From positions 1 through 44,736 of the IMG/VR virus record IMGVR_UViG_3300037189_005575: a stretch of 44,736 nt of DNA; one strand, written 5' to 3'. The position numbers and the translations under genes are program-made. Positions 39,015 to 44,736 of the stretch are shown here, piece by piece. Source of the stretch: a virus. The notes below the pieces were generated by a model. The model ran no database searches. It was not told the DNA's origin and worked only from the letters and a program-made list of their open reading frames with translations. Numbering within the stretch: the stretch's first letter is position 1; each line of letters opens with the position of its first letter.

Positions 39015-39500
39015 ATGCAAATATTAGTAGATGTATCTGGTGTATTAAAAAGTACATCAGACGAGCCAATTCCAACAGGCGTGTTAATGATCGGCACGTT
39101 GAGTGTTTACAATAACCTGACGTTTCTAACCTCAGAAACTGAGGCAGAGTTAACATACTGGTTAAACGGCCACAAGATTGTGGACTATGACAAGATTATC
39201 GACTCAAAGGTTGGATTAGCTGGAGAAGATTTAACAGAGCGTCAAATCAAGTTAGCCAGATCAAAAGGTCCAGTTGATTTAGTTATCACCAACAACCCTA
39301 AAGTATGGGTGTTTACATTTGAGATGGGTATTCCATCAGTTATGTTTGGTGTCCCTAGCTACACTCGACCAGAGTTTCGTCCCGATGCCCCTAAGAAGAT
39401 TCGTTCTTGGGATGATATTGAGGCTACACTGCATAAGCAGAATCAAATGCGAACTGAAGATGCAAGGCTCTCTAGAACAGAGGCTTTGAACTTTGAGTAA
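39015..39500 (+). CDS. Degenerate HAD-like protein
   Basis: The 161-residue protein starts I-L-V-D6-V-S-G-V-L, close to the HAD motif I (D-x-D-G), but the second Asp is Ser8. A later V-I-T-N-N-P segment recalls motif II. The missing Asp suggests weak or altered phosphatase activity, or a binding role. It is followed by a DpdA-like gene starting in an 8-nt overlap (TTGAGTAA). Confidence 0.55.
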   Translation: MQILVDVSGVLKSTSDEPIPTGVLMIGTLSVYNNLTFLTSETEAELTYWLNGHKIVDYDKIIDSKVGLAGEDLTERQIKLARSKGPVDLVITNNPKVWVFTFEMGIPSVMFGVPSYTRPEFRPDAPKKIRSWDDIEATLHKQNQMRTEDARLSRTEALNFE

Positions 39501-40986
39501 CATTGTCTTTAGTGGTGTAGAGATCCCCAGCAATCGTACGTTGCTTGAAAAAGCTGGGGCTACCAATGTCATGCTTAATTTTTGGGGCTTAAAGAAACGT
39601 GGCTTACCAAAGACTAAACAATACCTTATTGCTGAGCATTTCTTACCAGAGATGAAAGTATGGGTAGACTCTGGAGCAATGCAGGCAGATAAAGCTAACC
39701 TTTCTAAAGAAGAGTTAGAAGACTTTGCTGCTGACTATGAAGACTTTATCTCTTACAACTACGACCGTATTGAAGGTTGGGTTGAGTTTGACAGTCAAGT
39801 ACTTGGCTTACAGTGGGTCGTGAACGAGCGTAAACCGTTTTTAAACGACCCTAAGTTTATTGTTGTATGGAATGAATCACATGGCATCAATAAGCTCCAG
39901 GATTGGGCTAGAGTCCATAAAAACATCGCAATCTCTGGAGAGTCTATTAACTCTGTTCCATCGCTTGCAGGAGTCACACGTAACCTTGTTGGCCAGTATG
40001 GCACTGTATTCCATGGCCTTGCTGTAGCTAAACCTGACAATCTACGACAGATTCCATTTACAACTGCTTCTACGTTGAGTTGGATATCTCCAATGCGAAG
40101 AGGTGAGACTATCATTTGGGATGGCTCTCAACTTGTTCGTTACCCTAAAAAGATGAAAGCACAAGCCAGGCCAAGATACAAAAGTATTCTTGAAAAAGCT
40201 GGCCTAGACTTTCAATTGTTTGTGTCGGATGACACGCTGGAAGCAACCAAAGTTGCTGTGTGGTCATACCTTCAGTTAGAGAGAAAAATGAACAAAGATA
40301 AACCTGATCTTAAGCTTATCAAAGGTGACAAGTTAGCTGATAACAGTGATGACACCCTATACACAGGTTTGATGGATATGGGGTGGGGGTCTTCTGATAA
40401 CAGCGGTTCTGAAATGCGGAAAGTTGAACGCACAGAAACTGTGCAAAGAGACCCTTCTGAGCTTACTACAATGCCTGGTTTTGGGTATCAACTTAAGACT
40501 GTTGTAGAGAACCAAGATGGCCGCGATGTCCTCAAGCAAGTACCTGTTGTGGAGTCAAATGCTCTCAGTGTTCGTGCTTGTAACACCTGTTACGTGGCTG
40601 CTAATTGCCCTGCTTTTAAAGAGAATAACAGCTGTGCTTTTAGTCTTCCTGTTGAGGTAAAAACACCTGAACAGCTCAAAGCTTTGAACATGACTTTAGT
40701 TGAGATGCAGGCCCAGAGGGTAATGTTTATGCGGTTCCAGGAAGAATTGAACGGTGGTTACGCTGACCCTAACCTCTCTCAAGAGATTGACCGCTACCAG
40801 AAGATGTTGAAGAACATTAAGGAGTTGGATGAGCAAAAAGAGTTCATCCAAATCACTGCTCAACGTAACGCTGGCCAGGGTGTTCTTTCTGCTATCTTTG
40901 GTGATAGAGTTGAGGCTGCAAAAGAGAATCAAAGGGTAATCAGTGAGGATCAAACCACAATGATTATTCGAAATAACCTCGAGTAA
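39493..40986 (+). CDS. TGT/DpdA-like barrel protein with C-terminal Cys cluster
   Basis: The 497-residue protein has V-W-V-D59-S-G-A-M near residue 60, an E-G-W-V-E-F-D segment, and F-H174-G-L-A-V followed by T-T-A-S-T-L-S-W, the layout of queuine tRNA-ribosyltransferase/DpdA-like proteins. DpdA inserts 7-deazaguanine into DNA. The C-terminal third carries C363-x2-C366-x5-C372-x8-C381, a possible zinc or Fe-S site, then a helical tail (D-P-N-L-S-Q-E-I-D-R-Y-Q-K-M). No preQ0-synthesis gene (folE, queC, queD, queE) is seen in this window. The start is TTG overlapping the previous stop. Family by pattern, activity unproven. Confidence 0.55.
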   Translation: MSNIVFSGVEIPSNRTLLEKAGATNVMLNFWGLKKRGLPKTKQYLIAEHFLPEMKVWVDSGAMQADKANLSKEELEDFAADYEDFISYNYDRIEGWVEFDSQVLGLQWVVNERKPFLNDPKFIVVWNESHGINKLQDWARVHKNIAISGESINSVPSLAGVTRNLVGQYGTVFHGLAVAKPDNLRQIPFTTASTLSWISPMRRGETIIWDGSQLVRYPKKMKAQARPRYKSILEKAGLDFQLFVSDDTLEATKVAVWSYLQLERKMNKDKPDLKLIKGDKLADNSDDTLYTGLMDMGWGSSDNSGSEMRKVERTETVQRDPSELTTMPGFGYQLKTVVENQDGRDVLKQVPVVESNALSVRACNTCYVAANCPAFKENNSCAFSLPVEVKTPEQLKALNMTLVEMQAQRVMFMRFQEELNGGYADPNLSQEIDRYQKMLKNIKELDEQKEFIQITAQRNAGQGVLSAIFGDRVEAAKENQRVISEDQTTMIIRNNLE

Positions 40987-40997
40987 TCGTATTTCTT

Positions 40998-41067
40998 GTT
41001 AGCAGATAACAGCGCCCATCATGAATTGCATCATGGTGGGCGCAAATATTTGGGGGTATTTGCTAAC
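40998..41067 (+). repeat. Nested inverted repeats: strong 70-nt folded element
   Basis: An inner stem GCGCCCATCATGA/TCATGGTGGGCGC (41012-41024/41031-41043, 13 bp with one G-T pair, six-base loop) lies inside an outer stem GTTAGCAGATA/TATTTGCTAAC (40998-41008/41057-41067, 11 bp with one wobble). A 13-nt bulge, AAATATTTGGGGG, sits on the 3' side. It occupies the largest gap in the window (175 bp). No T-run follows. A structured RNA, replication-start element or protein site are all possible. Confidence 0.6.
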
Positions 41068-41097
41068 TTGACGATATTAGTAGGTGTGTACTAAGCT
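41068..41097 (+). promoter_or_regulatory. Putative promoter for the ribonucleotide reductase
   Basis: TTGACG (41068-41073) resembles a -35 box and TAAGCT (41092-41097) a TAnnnT -10 box, with 18 bp between. Transcription would start near 41104 and carry the nested hairpin at 41101-41145. Read by eye only. Confidence 0.35.
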
Positions 41098-41100
41098 GAA

Positions 41101-41145
41101 ATAACCGACAATAGAAGTCCCCCTAAATGGGGTATTTACGGTTAT
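41101..41145 (+). promoter_or_regulatory. Second folded leader element before the reductase
   Basis: ATAACCG (41101-41107) pairs with CGGTTAT (41139-41145), and inside it CCCC (41120-41123) pairs with GGGG (41129-41132) around TAAAT. It ends 16 bases before the reductase ATG; the SD is weak (AGG). It could control translation. No match to the known cobalamin riboswitch core is apparent. Confidence 0.45.
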
Positions 41146-41161
41146 ATAAGAATAGGTATTT

Positions 41162-43207
41162 ATGGTTAATTTCTCTTTTAAACTTGCAGATGATTTCGTT
41201 GCATCGTATCGCTCAAAGAAGGCTCCATTCGGTTACGCTGACGTGGCTGGCAACTCGGTAGGAGAGATTACCTTCCTACGTACCTACAGTCGTAAGAAGC
41301 CTGATGGCACCAAGGAGACTTGGGCTGATGTATGTGAGCGCGTTATCAACGGTATGTACTCGCTTCAGAAGGACCACGCTAAGCAGAACCGTCTTCCATG
41401 GAGCGATGCTAAGGCCGCTGCTTCCGCTAAGGAAGCCTTTGACCGTCTCTTCAACCTGAAGTGGACTCCACCAGGCCGCGGTCTTTGGGTAATGGGAACT
41501 GAGATTGTAAACACTCAGAAGAACAGTGCCGCTCTACAGAACTGTGCTTTTGTTTCTACAAAGGAGATGAGCAAGGACAACCCTGCTAAGCCATTCGGAT
41601 TCCTTATGGAAGCTTCGATGCTTGGTGTTGGTGTTGGCTTTGACGACAAGGGCGCTGACAAGGGTTTCGACATCTATGACCCAAGTGAGCCTAGTGAGTA
41701 CATCATCCCTGACACTCGTGAGGGTTGGGCCGAGAGTACTGTTGCTCTTATCAACTCTTTCCTGAAGCCTAACCAGAAGCGTTGGGACTTTGACTACAGT
41801 CAGATTCGCCCATATGGTGCACCTATCGCTACCTTTGGTGGAACTGCTGCTGGTCACGAACCTCTCTTCAAGTTGCACAGTCAGATTCGCAATCTGTTTG
41901 AGGGTCGCAAGGGCGAGAAGCTTACTCGTAAGGACATCGCTGACATCGGCAACATGATTGGTGTCTGTGTAGTTTCGGGTAACGTTCGTCGTAGTGCAGA
42001 GCTTCTTATCGGTCGCATTGACGATGAGGACTTCCTCAACCTCAAGAATGCTGAGCGTTTCCCTGAGCGTAACTCTTACGACCCAGAGGCTCCAGGATGG
42101 GCTTGGATGTCTAACAACTCTGTTGAGGTCTCAGTAGGTACTGACTTCTCTAACATTGTTGATGGCATTGTGCGTAATGGTGAGCCTGGCGTTATTTGGA
42201 TGGACATGTCTCGTCAGTATGGCCGCTTGGCTGATGGCATCAACAACAAGGACTGGCGTGTAGTTGGCTACAACCCTTGTGCAGAGCAGAGCCTTGAGTC
42301 TTACGAAATGTGTACTCTTGTGGAGACTTACTTGAACCGTCACGATAGCATTGACGACTTCAAGCGCACTCTCAAGTTTGCGTATCTTTACGCTAAGACT
42401 GTTACGCTTCTTCCTACTCACTGGGAAGAGACTAACGCTATTATGCAGAGGAACCGTCGTATTGGTACTTCGATCTCTGGTGTAGCAAACTTTGCTGACA
42501 ACAAGGGATTCCCACAGCTTCGTCAGTGGATGGATGAAGGCTACGCTGTTGTCAAGGGCTACGACCAGACCTATAGTGAATGGCTTGGTATTCGTGAATC
42601 AGTAAAGATGACTACTGTAAAGCCTTCGGGCACTGTATCTATTCTTGCTGGTGAGTCGCCTGGTGTTCACTGGACCGCTGGTGGTAAGTACTTCCTGCGT
42701 GCTATTCGCTTTGCGAACAATGAGCCTATGCTCGAACTGTTCCGCATGGCTAACTACCGCATTGAGCCTGCTAGTGAGTCTCCTGACACTACCTCTGTAG
42801 TGTTCTTCCCTATCAAAAGCGAAGCAAAGCGTTCGGAGAAGGAAGTAAGCATTTACGAGAAGATGACTCTGGCTGCTACGGCACAGCGTTACTGGAGCGA
42901 CAACTCTGTGTCGGTCACTGTAACCTTTGACGCTGAGAAGGAAAAGGATTCTTTAGGCACTGTACTGCACATGTATGATGGCCAGCTGAAGACTGTATCG
43001 TTCCTGCCTATGGGTAACAAAGTCTTCCCACAGATGCCGTACACGCAGATTACTGAAGAAGAGTATGAGCAGTATGCTCTGCAGTTGTTCCCGATTGATT
43101 TCGAGGGCGTATACGCAGGCATGTCGCTCGATGCTGTTGGTGAGGCCTATTGCACTACGTCGAGCTGTGAAGTACGGTTAATCATGGATAACAGTAATAA
43201 CGGTTAG
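41162..43207 (+). CDS. nrdJ: Class II (B12-dependent) ribonucleoside-triphosphate reductase
   Basis: The 681-residue protein matches the monomeric adenosylcobalamin-dependent reductase type (Lactobacillus leichmannii-like): A-L-Q-N-C-A-F-V near residue 127, G-V-G-V-G-F-D, V-S-G-N-V-R-R-S-A-E, N-P-C-A-E-Q active-site loop, S-P-G-V-H-W-T-A-G-G-K-Y, and a C-terminal C-T-T-S-S-C-E thiol pair for reduction. It makes dNTPs from NTPs without a second subunit and needs host B12. It lies behind two folded leader elements. It supplies the polymerase together with the dNMP kinase at 27990. Confidence 0.9.
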   Translation: MVNFSFKLADDFVASYRSKKAPFGYADVAGNSVGEITFLRTYSRKKPDGTKETWADVCERVINGMYSLQKDHAKQNRLPWSDAKAAASAKEAFDRLFNLKWTPPGRGLWVMGTEIVNTQKNSAALQNCAFVSTKEMSKDNPAKPFGFLMEASMLGVGVGFDDKGADKGFDIYDPSEPSEYIIPDTREGWAESTVALINSFLKPNQKRWDFDYSQIRPYGAPIATFGGTAAGHEPLFKLHSQIRNLFEGRKGEKLTRKDIADIGNMIGVCVVSGNVRRSAELLIGRIDDEDFLNLKNAERFPERNSYDPEAPGWAWMSNNSVEVSVGTDFSNIVDGIVRNGEPGVIWMDMSRQYGRLADGINNKDWRVVGYNPCAEQSLESYEMCTLVETYLNRHDSIDDFKRTLKFAYLYAKTVTLLPTHWEETNAIMQRNRRIGTSISGVANFADNKGFPQLRQWMDEGYAVVKGYDQTYSEWLGIRESVKMTTVKPSGTVSILAGESPGVHWTAGGKYFLRAIRFANNEPMLELFRMANYRIEPASESPDTTSVVFFPIKSEAKRSEKEVSIYEKMTLAATAQRYWSDNSVSVTVTFDAEKEKDSLGTVLHMYDGQLKTVSFLPMGNKVFPQMPYTQITEEEYEQYALQLFPIDFEGVYAGMSLDAVGEAYCTTSSCEVRLIMDNSNNG

Positions 43208-43231
43208 TAACTATTCTTTGCGAATAAATGA

Positions 43232-43244
43232 TAGAGTCGTGTGT
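43232..43244 (+). promoter_or_regulatory. Putative leaderless promoter (TAGAGT-N7-ATG)
   Basis: TAGAGT (43232-43237) fits the TAnnnT box, seven bases before the HNH ATG at 43245. No SD is present between. This matches the arrangement before the other HNH gene at 24986. Confidence 0.4.
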
Positions 43245-43688
43245 ATGAAAACAAAAACATCCACACGGCTCTGTCGTTTATGCAAGATAGACAAGCCTCT
43301 TGAAGATTACTATCCAGACAATAGAGTTAAGAAAGATGGCAGACGCTCTAGATGCATTGACTGCTTGACTAATGGTAAGCCACCTGGCCCAGTTCCTATG
43401 GACCCTCTTACTCGTTATACTGTAAATGAAAAAGGGTGTTGGATTTGGTCAGGCGCTGTGCACAGCACTGGTTATGGAACAGTTAAATGGAAAGGGAAAT
43501 CTACTGTTGCCCATAGAGTGGTGTACGAGTTAACTAAAGGAGAAATTCCTAAAGGGTTAATTCTTGATCACTTATGTAGCGTTAAGCTATGCGTTAACCC
43601 CGATCACTTAGAGCCCGTAGACTATTCGACTAATACTCAACGTGCTTGGAATAGAAATCATTGCGCTACTTGTACTTGTAACGCATAA
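43245..43688 (+). CDS. HNH endonuclease
   Basis: The 147-residue protein starts with two Cys pairs (C-R-L-C and C-I-D-C), then G-C-W-I-W-S-G-A, a Y-G-T-V-K-W segment and the HNH core H-R-V-V-Y-E, L-D-H-L-C, C-V-N-P-D-H-L-E-P-V. This is the W-W/HNH homing endonuclease type. An ATG at 43245 is chosen because it follows a TAGAGT box; an earlier in-frame start at 43218 is unlikely. It is a free-standing mobile nuclease between the reductase and the minus-strand operon. Unlike the one at 24986, no host-gene duplication is visible beside it. Confidence 0.8.
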   Translation: MKTKTSTRLCRLCKIDKPLEDYYPDNRVKKDGRRSRCIDCLTNGKPPGPVPMDPLTRYTVNEKGCWIWSGAVHSTGYGTVKWKGKSTVAHRVVYELTKGEIPKGLILDHLCSVKLCVNPDHLEPVDYSTNTQRAWNRNHCATCTCNA

Positions 43689-43703
43689 TTGTTTGTTGCG
43701 GAA

Positions 43704-43731
43704 CGCCCCCCTGCTTGATTGCAAGGGGGCG
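43704..43731. terminator. GC-rich hairpin between convergent genes
   Basis: CGCCCCC (43704-43710) pairs with GGGGGCG (43725-43731), with a further TGC/GCA pairing after one mismatch and a TTGATT loop. It sits between the HNH gene and the end of the minus-strand WhiB gene, so it can stop transcription from both sides. No T-run is seen on either strand. Confidence 0.55.
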
Positions 43732-43740
43732 CTCTGCGTT

Positions 43741-44028
43741 CTATGGCTTGTTGCTACGGATGGTGATGCTACGCTTATTTGCCTTGGCAAGGCTACGCAT
43801 ACGGTCACGGTCTGACTCTGTAGTGCCACCCCAGATACCATACTCACGATTGGCTAGCGCATAGGCTAGACACTCTGCTTCGATTGGACATGAGTGACAG
43901 ATCTTTTTAGCTGCCAGTACTGTTGTCCTATCTCCTTCTGCGGGGAAGAACACCTCTGTATCTGTATTACCACAAGCGGCCAAGTCTAAGTTAAGATTCT
44001 TGGTCACTCCCTGGATGATGTTGGTCAT
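43741..44028 (-). CDS. WhiB-like Fe-S transcription regulator, canonical
   Basis: The 95-residue protein has the full WhiB pattern: A-A-C19, E-V-F-F-P, C44-x2-C47-P-I-x3-C53 and Y-G-I-W-G-G-T-T-x-S-D-R. The four cysteines hold a [4Fe-4S] cluster, and the G-I-W-G-G loop contacts the host sigma factor. The C-terminal tail is basic. It is the last gene of a minus-strand operon, its start overlapping the HicA-like stop (ATGA). Phage WhiB proteins can block host WhiB-type regulation. Confidence 0.85.
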   Translation of the reverse strand: MTNIIQGVTKNLNLDLAACGNTDTEVFFPAEGDRTTVLAAKKICHSCPIEAECLAYALANREYGIWGGTTESDRDRMRSLAKANKRSITIRSNKP

Positions 44029-44246
44029 ACTCTTCTTTTTCTTTCTTTCTTAGTGAGTTCGATGAACCCGTGTGCTTTCATATCTCGCTTTATGTTACTT
44101 ATGGAGCGAGGGTCTGATGGTGTTTTGGGTGAAAAGAAAAACGCTCCCAATGGATTGACCCATTTGTAATGGCCACCATTGGTGAGCGTAACTTCCCATC
44201 CTTGTTCTTTAGCTTTCTTAATAAGCTGCGCTACTTCTTTATTCAA
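44025..44246 (-). CDS. HicA-like (YcfA) small RNA-binding protein, no HicB partner
   Basis: The 73-residue protein has the HicA fold pattern: L-I-K-K-A-K-E-Q-G-W-E, N-G-G-H26-Y-K-W, and S-N-I-K-R-D-M-K-A-H-G-F. HicA proteins are dsRBD-like mRNA nucleases using the G-x-H histidine. No HicB antitoxin is next to it: the neighbours are WhiB and a DNA glycosylase. It could be a host-directed RNase, or an RNA-binding protein that has lost toxicity. It overlaps both neighbours. Confidence 0.7.
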   Translation of the reverse strand: MNKEVAQLIKKAKEQGWEVTLTNGGHYKWVNPLGAFFFSPKTPSDPRSISNIKRDMKAHGFIELTKKERKRRV

Positions 44247-44736
44247 CTAGCTCCTTCTTCTCTAGGGGTACTGGCCATAGATACTCGTAAGTATCTGGTG
44301 CATAGCCAAGGTCTTCTGGCCAACCGTGTAGAGAGTAATACTCGTACTGCTTAGTTAGCAATGCTTGCCTATGAGTCTTAGCAACCATAGCGTAGTACTC
44401 AGGTATCTTCATCCATACAGGTGGGGTTACAGTAGTAAGAAACTTATGCGGTACATCAAACGTAGACTCCGCAAGAATATCGTCTGCCGTGTAACTTGTA
44501 CTAACTAAATTTACATATGGGAGTATGACTCTGAGAAAGATAACTAGTAAAGACTTAGTATTAATTCCTCGGTGGGTTGCTTCGGAAATCATATGCCAAG
44601 TGTACCTAGCTAACTCTACTTCGTGACCTCTCCACATTCTTACTGCAGGATGATTGACCCAACCTTTGGGCTCTCTGAAGTTACCTTCTTTATCTTTTTT
44701 GATAAGAACAAGAGTGATTTGAATAGCTTCTAGTGC
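44239..44736 (-). CDS. Pyrimidine-dimer DNA glycosylase-like protein, 5' end cut by window
   Basis: The reading frame is open to the window edge (166 codons minus the stop); the first in-frame ATG at 44637 is probably internal, because the upstream part codes for G-W-V-N-H-P-A-V-R-M-W-R-G-H-E, the conserved H-P-x-V-x-M-W motif of pyrimidine-dimer glycosylases. The C-terminal part has H-R-Q-A-L-L-T-K and Y-E-Y-Y, also typical. It would repair UV damage. It is first of the visible minus-strand genes and overlaps the HicA-like gene by 8 nt. Confidence 0.65.
   Translation of the reverse strand, partial: ALEAIQITLVLIKKDKEGNFREPKGWVNHPAVRMWRGHEVELARYTWHMISEATHRGINTKSLLVIFLRVILPYVNLVSTSYTADDILAESTFDVPHKFLTTVTPPVWMKIPEYYAMVAKTHRQALLTKQYEYYSLHGWPEDLGYAPDTYEYLWPVPLEKKELVE

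Noticed and set aside
43741-44246. Complete HicAB toxin-antitoxin pair
   Set aside because: The neighbour of the HicA-like gene is clearly WhiB by its four cysteines and G-I-W-G-G, not a HicB antitoxin.
1-44736. Integrase, attachment site or lysogeny module
   Set aside because: No integrase, excisionase or obvious repeat pair was recognised. The regulators present do not by themselves show lysogeny.

Overview
This window looks like about 45 kb of the genome of a contractile-tailed (myovirus-type) phage that infects an actinobacterium. The contractile tail follows from a T4-type tail tube protein, a gp25-type wedge, a gpJ-type baseplate protein, a gpD-type hub, a gpV-type spike and a gpI-type tail protein, all in the usual order. 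The actinobacterial host follows from two WhiB-like proteins, a family confined to Actinobacteria and their phages. Several genes also seem to lack leaders, with a TAnnnT -10 box 6-7 nt before the ATG, as in actinobacteria. The base composition is fairly AT-rich, so a low-GC aquatic actinobacterium is a reasonable guess, but this is inference. Terminase, portal, capsid and sheath genes are not present and presumably lie upstream.

Layout. (1) 1-12734: tail and baseplate module, from the tail tube (cut by the window edge) through a tail assembly chaperone pair, a tape measure with an M23 peptidase, the hub, LysM-like, wedge and spike proteins, and a large gpI-type protein with carbohydrate-binding-like domains. 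(2) 12735-13326: a small membrane protein, a winged-helix regulator and a leader rich in palindromes. (3) 13327-24931: replication and recombination block with an AAA+ helicase loader, SWIM-finger protein, DnaB-type helicase, CHC2/Toprim primase, SNF2-type helicase, MerR-like protein, ssDNA-binding protein, family A DNA polymerase and RecA. (4) 24932-30018: an HNH endonuclease gene inserted at the 3' end of recA, then small nucleases, a WhiB variant, a RecB/Cas4-type nuclease, a possible UvsY-like mediator, dNMP kinase, RuvC-like resolvase and a SpoVS-like protein. (5) 30054-36734: about 6.5 kb of mostly unrecognised, hydrophilic proteins closed by a terminator. (6) 36809-43207: small unknown genes, a nucleotidyltransferase, a degenerate HAD-like protein, a TGT/DpdA-like protein with a Cys cluster, and a B12-dependent class II ribonucleotide reductase behind a strongly folded leader. 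(7) 43245-44736: a second HNH gene, then a convergent minus-strand operon (pyrimidine-dimer glycosylase, HicA-like protein, canonical WhiB).

How it works together. Blocks 3 and 4 form a nearly self-sufficient replisome and recombination system: loader, helicase, primase, SSB, polymerase, RecA, resolvases and nucleases. The dNMP kinase and ribonucleotide reductase supply dNTPs. The genes are tightly packed, commonly with ATGA, TAATG or TTGAnTAA overlaps, so most are probably translated from long polycistronic mRNAs. The most unusual features are the recA-tail duplication around the HNH gene, the recurrent leaderless promoters, the SD-masking hairpin before the SpoVS-like gene, the nested inverted repeats before the reductase, the non-canonical WhiB cysteine spacing, and two Cys-rich mini-genes of 20 and 32 codons tiled between larger genes.
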